Of a stretch of 47,415 nucleotides of DNA, positions 33,918 through 42,726 are shown one piece after another (within the stretch, counting starts at the first letter, position 1; the number at the start of each line of letters is the position of its first letter). Under the pieces are notes generated by a model that saw only the letters and a list, made by a program, of their open reading frames with translations, searched no databases and was not told the origin of the DNA. This DNA comes from an uncultured Bacilli bacterium (lineage in GTDB: Bacteria; Bacillota_I; Bacilli_A; RF39; UBA660), in contig CANQHJ010000003.1 of assembly GCA_947623665.1 (NCBI GenBank), positions 1 through 47,415 on the forward strand, read 5' to 3'. The translations under genes were made by a program, and so were the position numbers.

Positions 33918-35690
33918 CTAATCCATAGCTCTTTTGAATAGTTTTTCTAAATCATATATTGTATAAGTAATAATTGTAGGTCTACCATGTGGACAAGTAA
34001 ATGGATTACTACATTCTCTTAGGGTATCTAATAAATATTGCATATCTTCTTCTGATATATAATCATTTGCTTTAATAGACATACGACAAGCTAGTGTTAT
34101 AGCTGTTTTTTCTATAAATTTCTCTTTAGAAAACTCTTCTTTGGTTGCAATTAATTCAAAGATTTTAGTAAGAGATTTTTTTTCATATCCTTCTTTAAAC
34201 CAAGTAGGATGTGTTCTTACTATAAAAGTATTAGTACCAAATTCTTCTGTTTTAATACCTATAGACTCTAATAAGTCTATATTTTTTTTGACCATAATAA
34301 ATTCATTAGCTGGTAATTCTATTTTTATTGGTATTAGTGGATCTATAGTCTCATTTGTTTCTTTAGACATTTCTTTTAAATATTTTTCATAGTTAATTCT
34401 CTCAGCTGCGGCATGTTGGTCTATAATATACATTCCATCTTCATTTTCAGCAATTATATATGTCATATGGACAATTCCTTTAGGATATAATCTTTTAATT
34501 CTGAAAGTATTAGTCTCTTCTTCTTTAGTATCAGTATATTCTACACTTTCTTCATCTACATCGAAATTAAAAGACATACTCTCATACTCTGGTTTTTCTT
34601 CTCTTTCTTCATCCTCTTCTTCTAAATCTATTCTATTTCCTTTATTTAGTGAATTATCAGCTTCTTCTACTGTTTTATTAGTTCTAACAGAGATTGTAGG
34701 TATAAGAAGTAGTTTTTCTAGCTTTTTAGTAATTGCACTTGTTAGTAATTCATATAATTCTTTATCTTTAGAAAACTTAATATCCATTTTAGTTGGATGA
34801 ATATTTATATCTACTAATATAGGATCTGTTTCTATATTTAAAACTATTATTGGAGATTTATCTTTTGGAATATAAGTATGATATGCTTCTATTATTTTTC
34901 TATTTAAGACATTATTTCTAATTAGTCTTGAGTTTACAAAAGTAATCATAGAATTTCTAGTTGATTTAGCAACTTCTGGATAAGATATGTATCCTGTAAT
35001 TAAGTAATCTTCATCTTCTTCGTTTATTTCAATCATCTTTTTAGCTACTTCTGATCCAAATATAGCATATATTACTTTTAAAAGATTACCATCTCCACTT
35101 GTTTCAAGTAATACTTTGTCATTGTTAATTAAAGTAAATTTTACATTAGGATTAGCAAGAGCCATTTTATTTATATAATCAGAGATATTTGCAAGTTCTA
35201 CATATAAATTTTTTAAATATTTAAGTCTTACTGGTGTATTATAAAAAAGATTAGATACAGTTATAGTTGTTCCTTTTGCTAGGTTGCTATCTTCTACTTT
35301 TGTGATTTCTCCTCCTATTACTTCTACTGTAGTTCCTATTTTTCCATTTGTTGTTTTTAATGTCATATTAGAGACACTTGCAATTGATGGAAGTGCTTCT
35401 CCACGAAATCCTAGTGTATCTATATTAAATAAATCTTCTAATGTTTTTAACTTACTTGTAGCATGTCTTAGGAAAGCTCTTTTAGCATCTTCTCTATCCA
35501 TACCTATACCGTTATCACTTACTTTTATTTGTTTAACACCAGAATCTATTAATTCTATTTTTATTTCTGTTGACTCTGCATCTAGTGAGTTTTCTACTAG
35601 TTCTTTTACTACATTCATAGTTTTTTCTACTACTTCACCAGCAGCAATTTTATTGGCAAGAGTATCATTCATTACTTGTATTTTACTCAT
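33918..35690 (-). CDS. mutL: DNA mismatch repair protein MutL
   Basis: This mismatch-repair ATPase and endonuclease is 590 aa. The GHKL ATPase part has ENSLDAESTEIKIELID (motif I), DNGIGM (II) and GFRGEALPSIASVS (III). An acidic linker occupies about 340-400. The C-terminal domain carries the metal-dependent nickase motif DQHAAAERINYE, plus ACRMSIKAND and CPHGRP, so it should be nicking-competent as in bacteria without MutH. mutS is not in the window. It lies between a prepilin-like gene and miaA. Confidence 0.96.
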   Translation of the reverse strand: MSKIQVMNDTLANKIAAGEVVEKTMNVVKELVENSLDAESTEIKIELIDSGVKQIKVSDNGIGMDREDAKRAFLRHATSKLKTLEDLFNIDTLGFRGEALPSIASVSNMTLKTTNGKIGTTVEVIGGEITKVEDSNLAKGTTITVSNLFYNTPVRLKYLKNLYVELANISDYINKMALANPNVKFTLINNDKVLLETSGDGNLLKVIYAIFGSEVAKKMIEINEEDEDYLITGYISYPEVAKSTRNSMITFVNSRLIRNNVLNRKIIEAYHTYIPKDKSPIIVLNIETDPILVDINIHPTKMDIKFSKDKELYELLTSAITKKLEKLLLIPTISVRTNKTVEEADNSLNKGNRIDLEEEDEEREEKPEYESMSFNFDVDEESVEYTDTKEEETNTFRIKRLYPKGIVHMTYIIAENEDGMYIIDQHAAAERINYEKYLKEMSKETNETIDPLIPIKIELPANEFIMVKKNIDLLESIGIKTEEFGTNTFIVRTHPTWFKEGYEKKSLTKIFELIATKEEFSKEKFIEKTAITLACRMSIKANDYISEEDMQYLLDTLRECSNPFTCPHGRPTIITYTIYDLEKLFKRAMD

Positions 35691-35710
35691 AATGCACCTT
35701 CTTTTCTATA

Positions 35711-36124
35711 TTAATATTTCTTGCTTATCTTTTCTTTAGAACACTTTAAAGTTACGTTATAAGTTAAATCTGGATTTTTTTTACTAGTATCATTATTGTG
35801 TACTATGATTTTACTATTATCATAATCACATTCTAAGTTTTTATTTTCTGGATCTACAAGTGCATCTATATATCCTTCATCTAATAAAGTGGATGCTAAA
35901 ACAGTTAAATCATCTTTTGAGTTAGTGGTTGCTGGAATAAATAGAGTATTTTTTTCTAAATAATTTCTTGTTGCATTATATAACGTTTCTACATATGTAT
36001 CATAAGTTTTCTTTTGAGCACTTAAAAAATATTTATTTACCATGGGTATTGCAACTGCGGATAATATACCAACTATAGTAATAGTTGTAATTATTTCAAC
36101 CAATGTAAACCCTTTTTTATTCAT
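35711..36124 (-). CDS. Prepilin-like protein (type IV pilin/ComGC N-terminus)
   Basis: The protein is 137 aa from the ATG behind AAGGTGAT; a GTG at 36133 is part of that site. It begins MNKKGFTLVEIITTITIVGILSAVA, the classic prepilin leader: cleavage after G5, then F+1, E+5 and a hydrophobic helix. The C-terminal part is a small pilin head with two Cys. It stands alone between uvrC (33 bases) and mutL (20 bases), with no prepilin peptidase or assembly ATPase nearby. A competence pseudopilin is one possibility; a free-standing surface pilin is another. Confidence 0.85.
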   Translation of the reverse strand: MNKKGFTLVEIITTITIVGILSAVAIPMVNKYFLSAQKKTYDTYVETLYNATRNYLEKNTLFIPATTNSKDDLTVLASTLLDEGYIDALVDPENKNLECDYDNSKIIVHNNDTSKKNPDLTYNVTLKCSKEKISKKY

Positions 36125-36157
36125 ATTTATCACCTTCTAAATTAATATTATCATAAT

Positions 36158-37921
36158 TTATAATTCTTTTAAATAATTAAATAGATTTTGGGCTGTTTTT
36201 TCATCTAGTACTTTTTGTAAATCTTCTATACTTGCCTCTTTTAATTTTTTTAAGGATCCAAAAGTTCTTAGTAGTTTCTTTCTTCTTTTTTCTCCAATAT
36301 TGGGTACTAATTCTAAAATAGATGAAAGTGTCCCTTTACTTTTTAAATTTCTATGATATGTAATTGCATATCTATGTACTTCATCTTGGATTCTTGTAAG
36401 AAATAAGAATAAATGAGTATTTTTATCGAGTTTTAATACTTCATAGTTTTCGTTCATTATATGACTAGTTCTATGTTTATCATCTTTTACAAGTCCAATT
36501 ATAGGAATGTTTAATTTTAGTTCATCTATTATTTCTTTAACTACTTTTATTTGAGTCTTACCACCATCTAAAACTATTAAATCCGGGCGTCTTAAGTCTT
36601 CCATTAATACTTTATAATATCTTCTATAAACTACTTCTTTCATAGCTGATAAATCATCTTTAGCATCCGTTGTAATTTTAAATTTACGATATTCATCTTT
36701 AAGTGGTAAAAAGTCTTCATATACAACCATTCCTCCAACATAGAAAGTTCCAAAAAGATGGGAATTATCGAAAGATTCTATTCTAGAAGCATTAGGAATA
36801 TTAAGTAATTCTTTTAATTCATTTACTGCCTTTATTCTCTCTTCATCATTTTTCTTTACAGTCTCCTCTTCTAAATCTAGTTTTTCTTTAGCGTTTTCTC
36901 TTGCTAAATCTAAGAGATTTTTTAACTTTCCTCTTATTGGAGTTTCTACTTTAATATTAAAGTATTCACTTAATAGTTCTTTATCTATTTCTTTAGGTAC
37001 TAAAAGTTTACTTGGAATAATTCCATGTTTATCATAAAACTTGATAATATATTCTTCTACTTCTTCTTTGATATTTCCAAGAGTTGAGATAATATCTGAA
37101 TGTCTTCCAAATAAAAGTCCATCTCTTATAAAAAATACTTGTATTGATAAATAATTATTATCATTATAAAAATGTATAAGATCAAAGTTATATCCTTTAT
37201 TAAGATCTATTTTTTGTTTCTTTAAAGTTATTTTAATATTATCAAGATTATTTTTTAATTCTAAAGCTTTTTCATAGTTTAAATTCTTAGATGCTTCTTC
37301 CATTTCTTTTTCTAGTTTTTCTACAACTATACTACTATCTCCTTTTAAGAAAGTAATAATCTCTTTAGTCATTTCTTTTATTGTTTTTGGATCTATTTCT
37401 TTTTTACAATAACCTAGGCATTCATGTATATGATAATAAAGGCATAACTCTTTACCTAAGGTTTCACATTTTCTTAAAGGATATAATCTATTAAGTAAGT
37501 TAACCGTACTTCTTGCAGCATATACATTTGGATATGGTCCATAAAGATGTGTTTTATTCTTTTTTCTTTTTACGTTTCTTACTACTTTAAGTTTAGGATA
37601 TTTTTCATTGGTAAGTTCTATATAGGGATAACTTTTATCGTCTTTTAATAAAATATTATATTTAGGATTATATTTTTTTATTAAAGTAATTTCTAATATT
37701 AAAGATTCTAATTCAGATGAGGTAACTATATATTCAAAATCATCTATATCTTCTACTAACATTCTAGTTTTTCCTGTTGCATTTCCAGTAAAATAACTTT
37801 TAAGTCTATTTTTTAAGTTTTTTGCTTTACCAACATAGATAATTATGCCATCTTTATTTTTCATTTGATAGCTTCCTGGTTTTGTAGGTACGAGTGATAA
37901 TTTTTCTTTGAAATCTTTCAT
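36158..37921 (-). CDS. uvrC: Excinuclease ABC subunit C
   Basis: UvrC makes both incisions in nucleotide excision repair. The 587-aa protein has the GIY-YIG nuclease (PGSYQMKNKDGIIIYVGKAKNLKNRL, 16-41) for the 3-prime cut, a UvrB-binding UVR segment (EASKNLNYEKALELKNNLDNIK), the RNase H-like domain for the 5-prime cut (IESFDNSHLFGTFYVGGMVVYED; DLIVLDGGKTQI) and terminal helix-hairpin-helix motifs (ELVPNIGEKRRKKLLRTFGSLKKL). It heads the uvrC-pilin-mutL-miaA unit. AGGAGGG precedes the ATG. Confidence 0.96.
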   Translation of the reverse strand: MKDFKEKLSLVPTKPGSYQMKNKDGIIIYVGKAKNLKNRLKSYFTGNATGKTRMLVEDIDDFEYIVTSSELESLILEITLIKKYNPKYNILLKDDKSYPYIELTNEKYPKLKVVRNVKRKKNKTHLYGPYPNVYAARSTVNLLNRLYPLRKCETLGKELCLYYHIHECLGYCKKEIDPKTIKEMTKEIITFLKGDSSIVVEKLEKEMEEASKNLNYEKALELKNNLDNIKITLKKQKIDLNKGYNFDLIHFYNDNNYLSIQVFFIRDGLLFGRHSDIISTLGNIKEEVEEYIIKFYDKHGIIPSKLLVPKEIDKELLSEYFNIKVETPIRGKLKNLLDLARENAKEKLDLEEETVKKNDEERIKAVNELKELLNIPNASRIESFDNSHLFGTFYVGGMVVYEDFLPLKDEYRKFKITTDAKDDLSAMKEVVYRRYYKVLMEDLRRPDLIVLDGGKTQIKVVKEIIDELKLNIPIIGLVKDDKHRTSHIMNENYEVLKLDKNTHLFLFLTRIQDEVHRYAITYHRNLKSKGTLSSILELVPNIGEKRRKKLLRTFGSLKKLKEASIEDLQKVLDEKTAQNLFNYLKEL

Positions 37922-37945
37922 GTTATCCCTCCTTTTTCTTTTATA

Positions 37946-37974
37946 ATTATATAATAAAAATTATATTTATACAA
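37946..37974 (-). promoter_or_regulatory. Promoter of uvrC
   Basis: The minus strand has TTGTAT, 17 bases and TATAAT, immediately after the terminator of the coiled-coil gene. Confidence 0.7.
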
Positions 37975-37975
37975 A

Positions 37976-38003
37976 GAAAAAATAGTTATTAAAACTATTT
38001 TAA
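37976..38003 (-). terminator. Terminator of the coiled-coil gene
   Basis: AATAGTT and AACTATT arms with a five-base loop are followed by TTTTTC on the minus strand. It overlaps the stop region. Confidence 0.75.
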
Positions 38004-38776
38004 CTGTCTAAAAAACTTTGTATATTTGCAAAGAAAGAAGTATCTTCATCATTTTCTTCTGTTTGCTCTTCTTTTTCTTCTAGTGGTTCTTCTGGTTCAT
38101 TGTTGTAAGTTGGTTCTATTGCTGGTTTTATTTCTTCATTAGTTAAACTATTTTCATCAACTAGTTCTTCTGCTGTTTCTTTTTCTTCTGGATTTGGTGT
38201 ATCAAGATTTTCTTGTTTTATTTCTACTACATCTTGTGATCTATCTTTATTATTAGGATTTTGTAGCGCAGCTTCTTTTTGTTCTGCATCTACTCTTGCT
38301 TGTTGTGCTTCAGTTTCTTCTCTATTAGCAGTCTCTCTTGCTTCTTTTAAATCTTTTTCAATTAATGAAAGTTCTTCATGAGCAACTTGTAGTTGTAATG
38401 TTTCATTTTCTACTATATCTTTTGCTTGCTCTTCTGCTTCTTGTTTAAGTCTTAGTATTTCTTCTGCTTCTTCACGAGCACTGATAGCTTCTATTTCTCT
38501 TGTTCTAGCATCTTTAAGTACTGCTTCTTTTTCATTTACTTTTTCTTGTGCTACTTGAACATCTAATTCTAAATTATCAACTGTTTGTTGAGCCATCTTT
38601 GCTTTAGCTTCCTTATTTATAGCATATTCACGAGCTTTGTCTGCTTCCCTTCTTAATTTTTGTCTATATTCTTTTTCTCTTCTTGTTTGTTCATCTTGAG
38701 CTCTTTCAATTAACTTCTTTAATGATTCTGGATCTAAACCTTCTAAATCAATGTTATTAAAATCCATTCCATTCAT
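38000..38776 (-). CDS. Coiled-coil protein of unknown function
   Basis: The protein is 258 aa. The first 25 residues include DFNNIDLEGLDPESLKKL. Residues 25-180 are one continuous Ala/Glu/Gln/Lys-rich helix with heptad character (AREYAINKEAKAKMAQQTVDNLE). The C-terminal 75 residues are strongly acidic and Pro/Asn-containing and end in FFANIQSFLDS. There is no signal or membrane segment. A cytoplasmic scaffold is possible, but no family was recognised. It has its own promoter and terminator and AGGAGAG before ATG. Confidence 0.78.
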   Translation of the reverse strand: MNGMDFNNIDLEGLDPESLKKLIERAQDEQTRREKEYRQKLRREADKAREYAINKEAKAKMAQQTVDNLELDVQVAQEKVNEKEAVLKDARTREIEAISAREEAEEILRLKQEAEEQAKDIVENETLQLQVAHEELSLIEKDLKEARETANREETEAQQARVDAEQKEAALQNPNNKDRSQDVVEIKQENLDTPNPEEKETAEELVDENSLTNEEIKPAIEPTYNNEPEEPLEEKEEQTEENDEDTSFFANIQSFLDS

Positions 38777-38830
38777 ACTTCATCTCTCCTTATTCTTTTT
38801 TTGTACCAGTTTTATCCTATTATCAAATTA

Positions 38831-38859
38831 ATTATAGCATAATAGTTTTTAAATGTAAA
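38831..38859 (-). promoter_or_regulatory. Promoter of the coiled-coil gene
   Basis: The minus strand has TTTACA, 17 bases and an extended TGC-TATAAT. Confidence 0.78.
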
Positions 38860-38889
38860 TGCTATAAATTATATGATTTTTTATTTTTA

Positions 38890-38923
38890 CGTAAAGAAAA
38901 ACAAGTTTCTACTTGTTTTTACA
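38890..38923 (-). terminator. Terminator of yneF
   Basis: AACAAGT and ACTTGTT arms with a four-base loop are followed by TTTC on the minus strand. It overlaps the yneF stop and ends the tkt-sirA-yneF unit. Confidence 0.78.
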
Positions 38924-39128
38924 TGTATTTTTGCATAGATTTCATCATTTGATTTATTTGTTTTTGATTAGGTTTTCTACCCATCTGCATCATTAATGTT
39001 TTAATCATATCTTCATTAATTGGTGGATTATCTTTTAAATATTTTTTCATAAAGTAGCGTGCTACTACGAAACCTATTATTAATCCAATGATAAGACCTA
39101 CTACTAATATTAAGATATCATGCCACAT
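38919..39128 (-). CDS. yneF: YneF family membrane protein (UPF0154)
   Basis: This 69-aa small protein matches the YneF family in length and layout. One N-terminal helix with [27 protein letters not shown] is followed by [28 protein letters not shown]. The function is unknown even in Bacillus, where it also follows sirA downstream of tkt. AGGAGG precedes the ATG. Confidence 0.92.
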   Translation of the reverse strand: MWHDILILVVGLIIGLIIGFVVARYFMKKYLKDNPPINEDMIKTLMMQMGRKPNQKQINQMMKSMQKYM

Positions 39129-39161
39129 AATATCTCCTCCTCAAAGATATTTTACTAAATA

Positions 39162-39596
39162 TTATGAAATTAAACAAGATGTTTTTAAATCATCTAAGAA
39201 AAAATAATCACTTGTTTCAAAATCACAAATAAAATAATGATTATTATAATTATATAATACTTCAAAAAAAGAGGTTATATTTTGTTCTGCTTCTATTTTA
39301 ATAAATGCTTTTTTTACTTCTAATATGCTGATTTCATCTTTATATAAATTATTTATTATGTGTTTGTCTTCTCTTTTACTATATGGTATGTCTTGATGCA
39401 TTTTTAAAAACAAAAAATTATCTAGAGCTTGTTTATTTATTGGTTCGACTAATTGATTAAATACTTGATAACCATAATCAAAGTCTAAGTTATTCAAAAA
39501 ATATAATTGTTTTAAAATATTATAAAGATTAAAAGGACTATCTTTATATAAACTTACAAATTCTTCTTTTATGTTAAAAATATAAAAAACTCTCAT
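39162..39596 (-). CDS. sirA: SirA-like replication inhibitor (YneE family)
   Basis: This 144-aa protein starts MRVFYIFNIKEEFVSLYKDSPFNLYNILKQ and ends FFEVLYNYNNHYFICDFETSDYFFLDDL. Those match the corresponding parts of the SirA family as I remember them (YYTYLIKEEFA near the start, FFEVLKK..CFLAFDF..YGWLNP near the end). In Bacillus subtilis SirA binds DnaA domain I and blocks initiation during sporulation. The tkt-sirA-yneF order is the same there. Whether it inhibits DnaA here is inference. GGTGAT precedes the ATG. Confidence 0.8.
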   Translation of the reverse strand: MRVFYIFNIKEEFVSLYKDSPFNLYNILKQLYFLNNLDFDYGYQVFNQLVEPINKQALDNFLFLKMHQDIPYSKREDKHIINNLYKDEISILEVKKAFIKIEAEQNITSFFEVLYNYNNHYFICDFETSDYFFLDDLKTSCLIS

Positions 39597-39649
39597 ATTA
39601 TCACCAAATATAGAATAACAAATATGAAAGTTTTATTTTGTCGAATTTT

Positions 39650-41631
39650 TTACTTTAATAAATTTTCTATTCTTTTTTCTAGAGAATCTAAGTCAAATGA
39701 AAATTCTTTTTTTACATCAAGACTATTTCCACTCTTTCCAAATTCATCTATTGATAAGATAAATTTATCTTGGAAAATAAGTTTATTCCATGAATAAGAA
39801 CTACCTGCTTCTAGGGCTATTTTTAATACTCCAATCGGTAATACTTTTTCTTGATATTCTTTTTCTTGATTTAGAAATTTTTTAATACAAGGAACACTTA
39901 CTACTCTAACATGCAATCCCTTATTAAGTAATCTTTTAGAAAGTTCAATTGCACTATGTAACTCTTCTCCAGTTGAAAGAATTATTCCATCTAGTAATTC
40001 ATTATAATCTACAACTATATAAGCTCCATTTTTAACTTCATTTATTTGAGTTGAATCTAATATATTGGTTTTATTACGAGTAATTGAAATTACTGATGGA
40101 TTTTTACTTTTAAATATTTCTTTAAATACTCCTATTACTTCATTAGCATCTGCAGGACGATAAACATCTACATTAGGAATAAGTCTGAGGCTTGCAAGTT
40201 GTTCAATTGGCTCATGAGTTGGTCCATCTTCTCCTACTGTAATTGAATCGTGTGTAAATATATAAGTTACGGGAAGAGACATCATAGCACTCAGTCTTAG
40301 TGAAGGTTTTAGATAATCACTAAAACTTAGGAATGTTGAACCATATGGTCTAAACCCTACTAAAGCAAGTCCATTCAATATTGCAGCCATTGCGTGTTCT
40401 CTTACACCAAAGTAAATGTTTTTACCTTTATAATTATCGTAAGAGAAATCTCCTCCATCTTTTACATAGTTTTTGCATGCTCCAAAAAGATCAGCACTTC
40501 CTCCAAAAAGAGTATCATTTTTTATTGCAAGTGATGATAGTATTTTTCCTGCACTATCTCTTAGAAGTTCACTTTTATCTTCTGGTATATCATACTCTAA
40601 TGTATTAATATCTACATAATAATCTTGATTAATAAAATGTTGTATTTTTTCTTTTGTATCTTCTTCTAGATTTTCTATTTTTTGATTAAATTCATCTACT
40701 ATTCCCTTACAACGTTCTCCTATTAAATATTGAAAGTCTTCCATGGTATCACTTGTTACTAAGAAAGGAATATCTCTAAAACCTAATTTCTTTTTTATCA
40801 TAGAAATATCTTCTTTATCAAGTGGTTTTCCATGTACTTCATTAGTTGCTTGAAGTTTTGAGTATTTACCAAGTACTGTTTTTACTTCTATTATAGTTGG
40901 CTTATCAGATGATTTTGCTTCTGTTAGGGCTTTATCTATTTCATCTAGGCTATTATCACTATTACATATTTATAGTTCCATCCCATTGATTCAAAACGCA
41001 TTTTTATATTATCATTGAATGTTTTATTTATTTTTCCATCTAAGCATATATCGTTTGAATCATATAAGACTATTAACTTATTTAACTTTAATGTTCCAGC
41101 AAGAGATAATGCTTCATAACTTATACCTTCCATTAAGTCTCCATCTCCACATAAGACATAAGTATTAAAGTCAATTATCTTTTCTTCTTTATTAAATATA
41201 CTTTCTAAATGTGCTTCTCCTATAGCCATTCCTACAGCGGATGCTATTCCTTGTCCTAGTGGTCCAGTTGTCATATCAACTCCTGGGGTTACTTTGTATT
41301 CAGGATGACCTGGAGTAATAGAATTTATTTTTCTAAATTGTTTTAAGTCTTCTATTTCAATATCATATCCTGCCATATGTAGTGTTGCATATAAAAGTGC
41401 AGAACCATGTCCAGCAGACATTACAAATCTATCACGATTAAAAAAGTCAGGATGTGATGGAGATATTCTCATGTGTTTAGCATAAAGCATATAAATAAGT
41501 GGTGCGGCACTTAATACTATACCTGGATGTCCACTTTTTGCTTCATTAATTGTATCTATTCCAAGACATCTTATTTGGTCTATTATTTTTTGATTTTGAA
41601 TTGGATTATCATTATTTTTAATTGCAATCAT
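39650..41631 (-). pseudogene. tkt: Transketolase gene broken by one frameshift
   Basis: Transketolase (TPP-dependent, pentose phosphate pathway) normally has about 660 residues. The first 221 residues (41631 to about 40966) contain the thiamine motif GDGDLMEG and GHPGIVLSAAP. Then, after GWNYKYV, the frame runs into TAG at 40945. In the next frame the protein continues NSDNSLDEIDKALTEAKSSDKPTIIEV, then GKYSKLQATNEVHGKPL, and reaches the long ORF at 40801 (GVREHAMAA, GPTHEPIEQLASLR). A single missing base near 40960-40968 explains the break; no long homopolymer is there. It is either a real recent mutation or a sequencing error. Confidence 0.88.
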
Positions 41632-41655
41632 ATTATGACCTCCTTTAATGTCTTT

Positions 41656-41664
41656 ATTATAGCA
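41656..41664 (-). promoter_or_regulatory. Extended -10 promoter of tkt
   Basis: TGC-TATAAT on the minus strand lies about 18 bases before AAAGGAGG. The -35 region (TTTCTT) is weak. Confidence 0.55.
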
Positions 41665-41668
41665 TAAA

Positions 41669-41700
41669 AGAAAAAAGAAAGAAAATCATTTCTTCTTTCT
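41669..41700 (-). terminator. Terminator-like hairpin upstream of tkt
   Basis: AGAAAG and CTTTCT arms with an AT-rich loop are followed by TTTTTTC on the minus strand. It would stop transcripts arriving from further upstream. Confidence 0.6.
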
Positions 41701-41709
41701 GATTATATT

Positions 41710-41741
41710 TAGTAATAATCATCTTCCTTTTATTATTACTA
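41710..41741. repeat. Perfect inverted repeat upstream of tkt
   Basis: TAGTAATAAT and ATTATTACTA are perfect ten-base arms with a 12-base loop. On the minus strand the loop contains AAAAGGAAG and an ATG that opens a 22-codon ORF running to 41660. The ORF overlaps the next terminator and has poor spacing, so I do not call it a gene. Confidence 0.5.
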
Positions 41742-41754
41742 TTTATAGTTTTAA

Positions 41755-41793
41755 AATAAAAGATTCCACCTAACTCAGCAATGATTTAGGTGG
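41755..41793 (-). terminator. Terminator of the candidate RNA upstream of tkt
   Basis: Perfect eight-base arms CCACCTAA and TTAGGTGG with a 12-base loop are followed by AATCTTTTATTTT on the minus strand. Confidence 0.8.
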
Positions 41794-41868
41794 ATGCCAA
41801 AAATTACGGCAACACTCAACATGATCATTATTAAGTGTTCCTTTTTATTTTATTCAAGTTTCCTTGAT
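41755..41868 (-). ncRNA. Candidate structured small RNA upstream of tkt
   Basis: About 110 bases without an ORF lie between an extended -10 promoter and an intrinsic terminator. In order, the RNA would form TCAAG-GAAA-CTTGA, a hairpin closed by AACACT/AGTGTT (41811-41839), directly abutted by GCC/GGC (41796-41810), and then the CCACCTAA/TTAGGTGG terminator. Stacked adjacent stems resemble a riboswitch or a compact sRNA. tkt has its own promoter and a further terminator lies between, so a stand-alone RNA is favoured over a tkt leader. No known family was recognised. Confidence 0.45.
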
Positions 41869-41874
41869 AGATAC

Positions 41875-41883
41875 ATTATAACA
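41875..41883 (-). promoter_or_regulatory. Extended -10 promoter of the candidate RNA
   Basis: TGT-TATAAT on the minus strand lies seven to ten bases before the first stem. The -35 region is poor. Confidence 0.5.
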
Positions 41884-41909
41884 TAGTTTTTGTTAATAAG
41901 ATGTTAATT

Positions 41910-42725
41910 TTATTTAATCAAAGCAACTATAATAACTATAATAGCAAGTATTATTCTATACCACATAAATACTTTGAAATCGTGTTTTTTTAAGTATTTT
42001 AATAAATATTTAATACAGATAAGTCCAGTTATAAATGATACTGTTATTCCAAGTAAAAATATAGATAAATTACTTCCTATTAAAATCCAAGTATCTTTTT
42101 TTATGAGTTCTAAACATACTGCTCCTGCTACTACGGGTGCGGATAAGAAGAATGAGAATTTTGCAGCAGATGTTCTATCTATTTTTAATCCTCTAGCAGC
42201 TGCAATTGTTGTACCACTTCTTGAGAATCCTGGTATGAGTGCAAAAACTTGACTACAACCAATTAAGAAAGCCTCTTTTAATGTTATATTATCTATTTTT
42301 TTTGTTTGTTTGCAATTTTTATCTACTAAATAAATAATTACACCCATTATTATTAATGCTGTAGCAATTAAGAAGTAATTTGTTCTAACAAAGTTTTCTA
42401 TTACATCTTCAAATAATACTCCAACTATTGCAGCAGGGATAGTTGCAACTACTAGATACCAAAGTATTTTCCCGTCTTTATCTTTTACTCCTTTAGTAAA
42501 TCCTTTTATAATCATATTTAAAAAGTCTTTATAGAAAAATACTAATATGGCAAGAAGTGTTCCGAGGTGTAGTGCTATATCAAAAGTTAAATCTAATTCT
42601 TTTGGCATATTTCTAGCTATACCAAATAAGTCTCTAAAAATTATTAAATGTGCACTAGATGAGATTGGAAGAAATTCTGCAATTCCTTGAATAACACCTA
42701 ATATGAATATATCAAAAAAGCCCAT
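41910..42725 (-). CDS. uppP: Undecaprenyl-diphosphatase
   Basis: UppP (BacA family) is a multi-pass membrane phosphatase that converts C55-PP to C55-P for reuse in wall synthesis, and it confers bacitracin tolerance. It is 271 aa from the ATG after AGGAG with nine-base spacing; an ATG at 42734 sits too close to that site. Both active-site motifs are present: QGIAEFLPISSSAHL near the N-terminus and ALIPGFSRSGTTIAAARG near residue 165. About eight helices are visible. The gene begins one base after the DUF368 gene ends. Confidence 0.95.
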   Translation of the reverse strand: MGFFDIFILGVIQGIAEFLPISSSAHLIIFRDLFGIARNMPKELDLTFDIALHLGTLLAILVFFYKDFLNMIIKGFTKGVKDKDGKILWYLVVATIPAAIVGVLFEDVIENFVRTNYFLIATALIIMGVIIYLVDKNCKQTKKIDNITLKEAFLIGCSQVFALIPGFSRSGTTIAAARGLKIDRTSAAKFSFFLSAPVVAGAVCLELIKKDTWILIGSNLSIFLLGITVSFITGLICIKYLLKYLKKHDFKVFMWYRIILAIIVIIVALIK

Positions 42726-42726
42726 A

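Noticed and set aside
36122..36133. GTG starts that lengthen several genes by a few codons (also at 15900, 18870, 19715, 23672, 32983, 45237)
   Set aside because: In each case the upstream codon overlaps the ribosome binding site of a better-placed ATG.
41755..41868. T-box or a known riboswitch before tkt
   Set aside because: There is no T-box motif and no match to riboswitch cores that I know; tkt also has a separate promoter.
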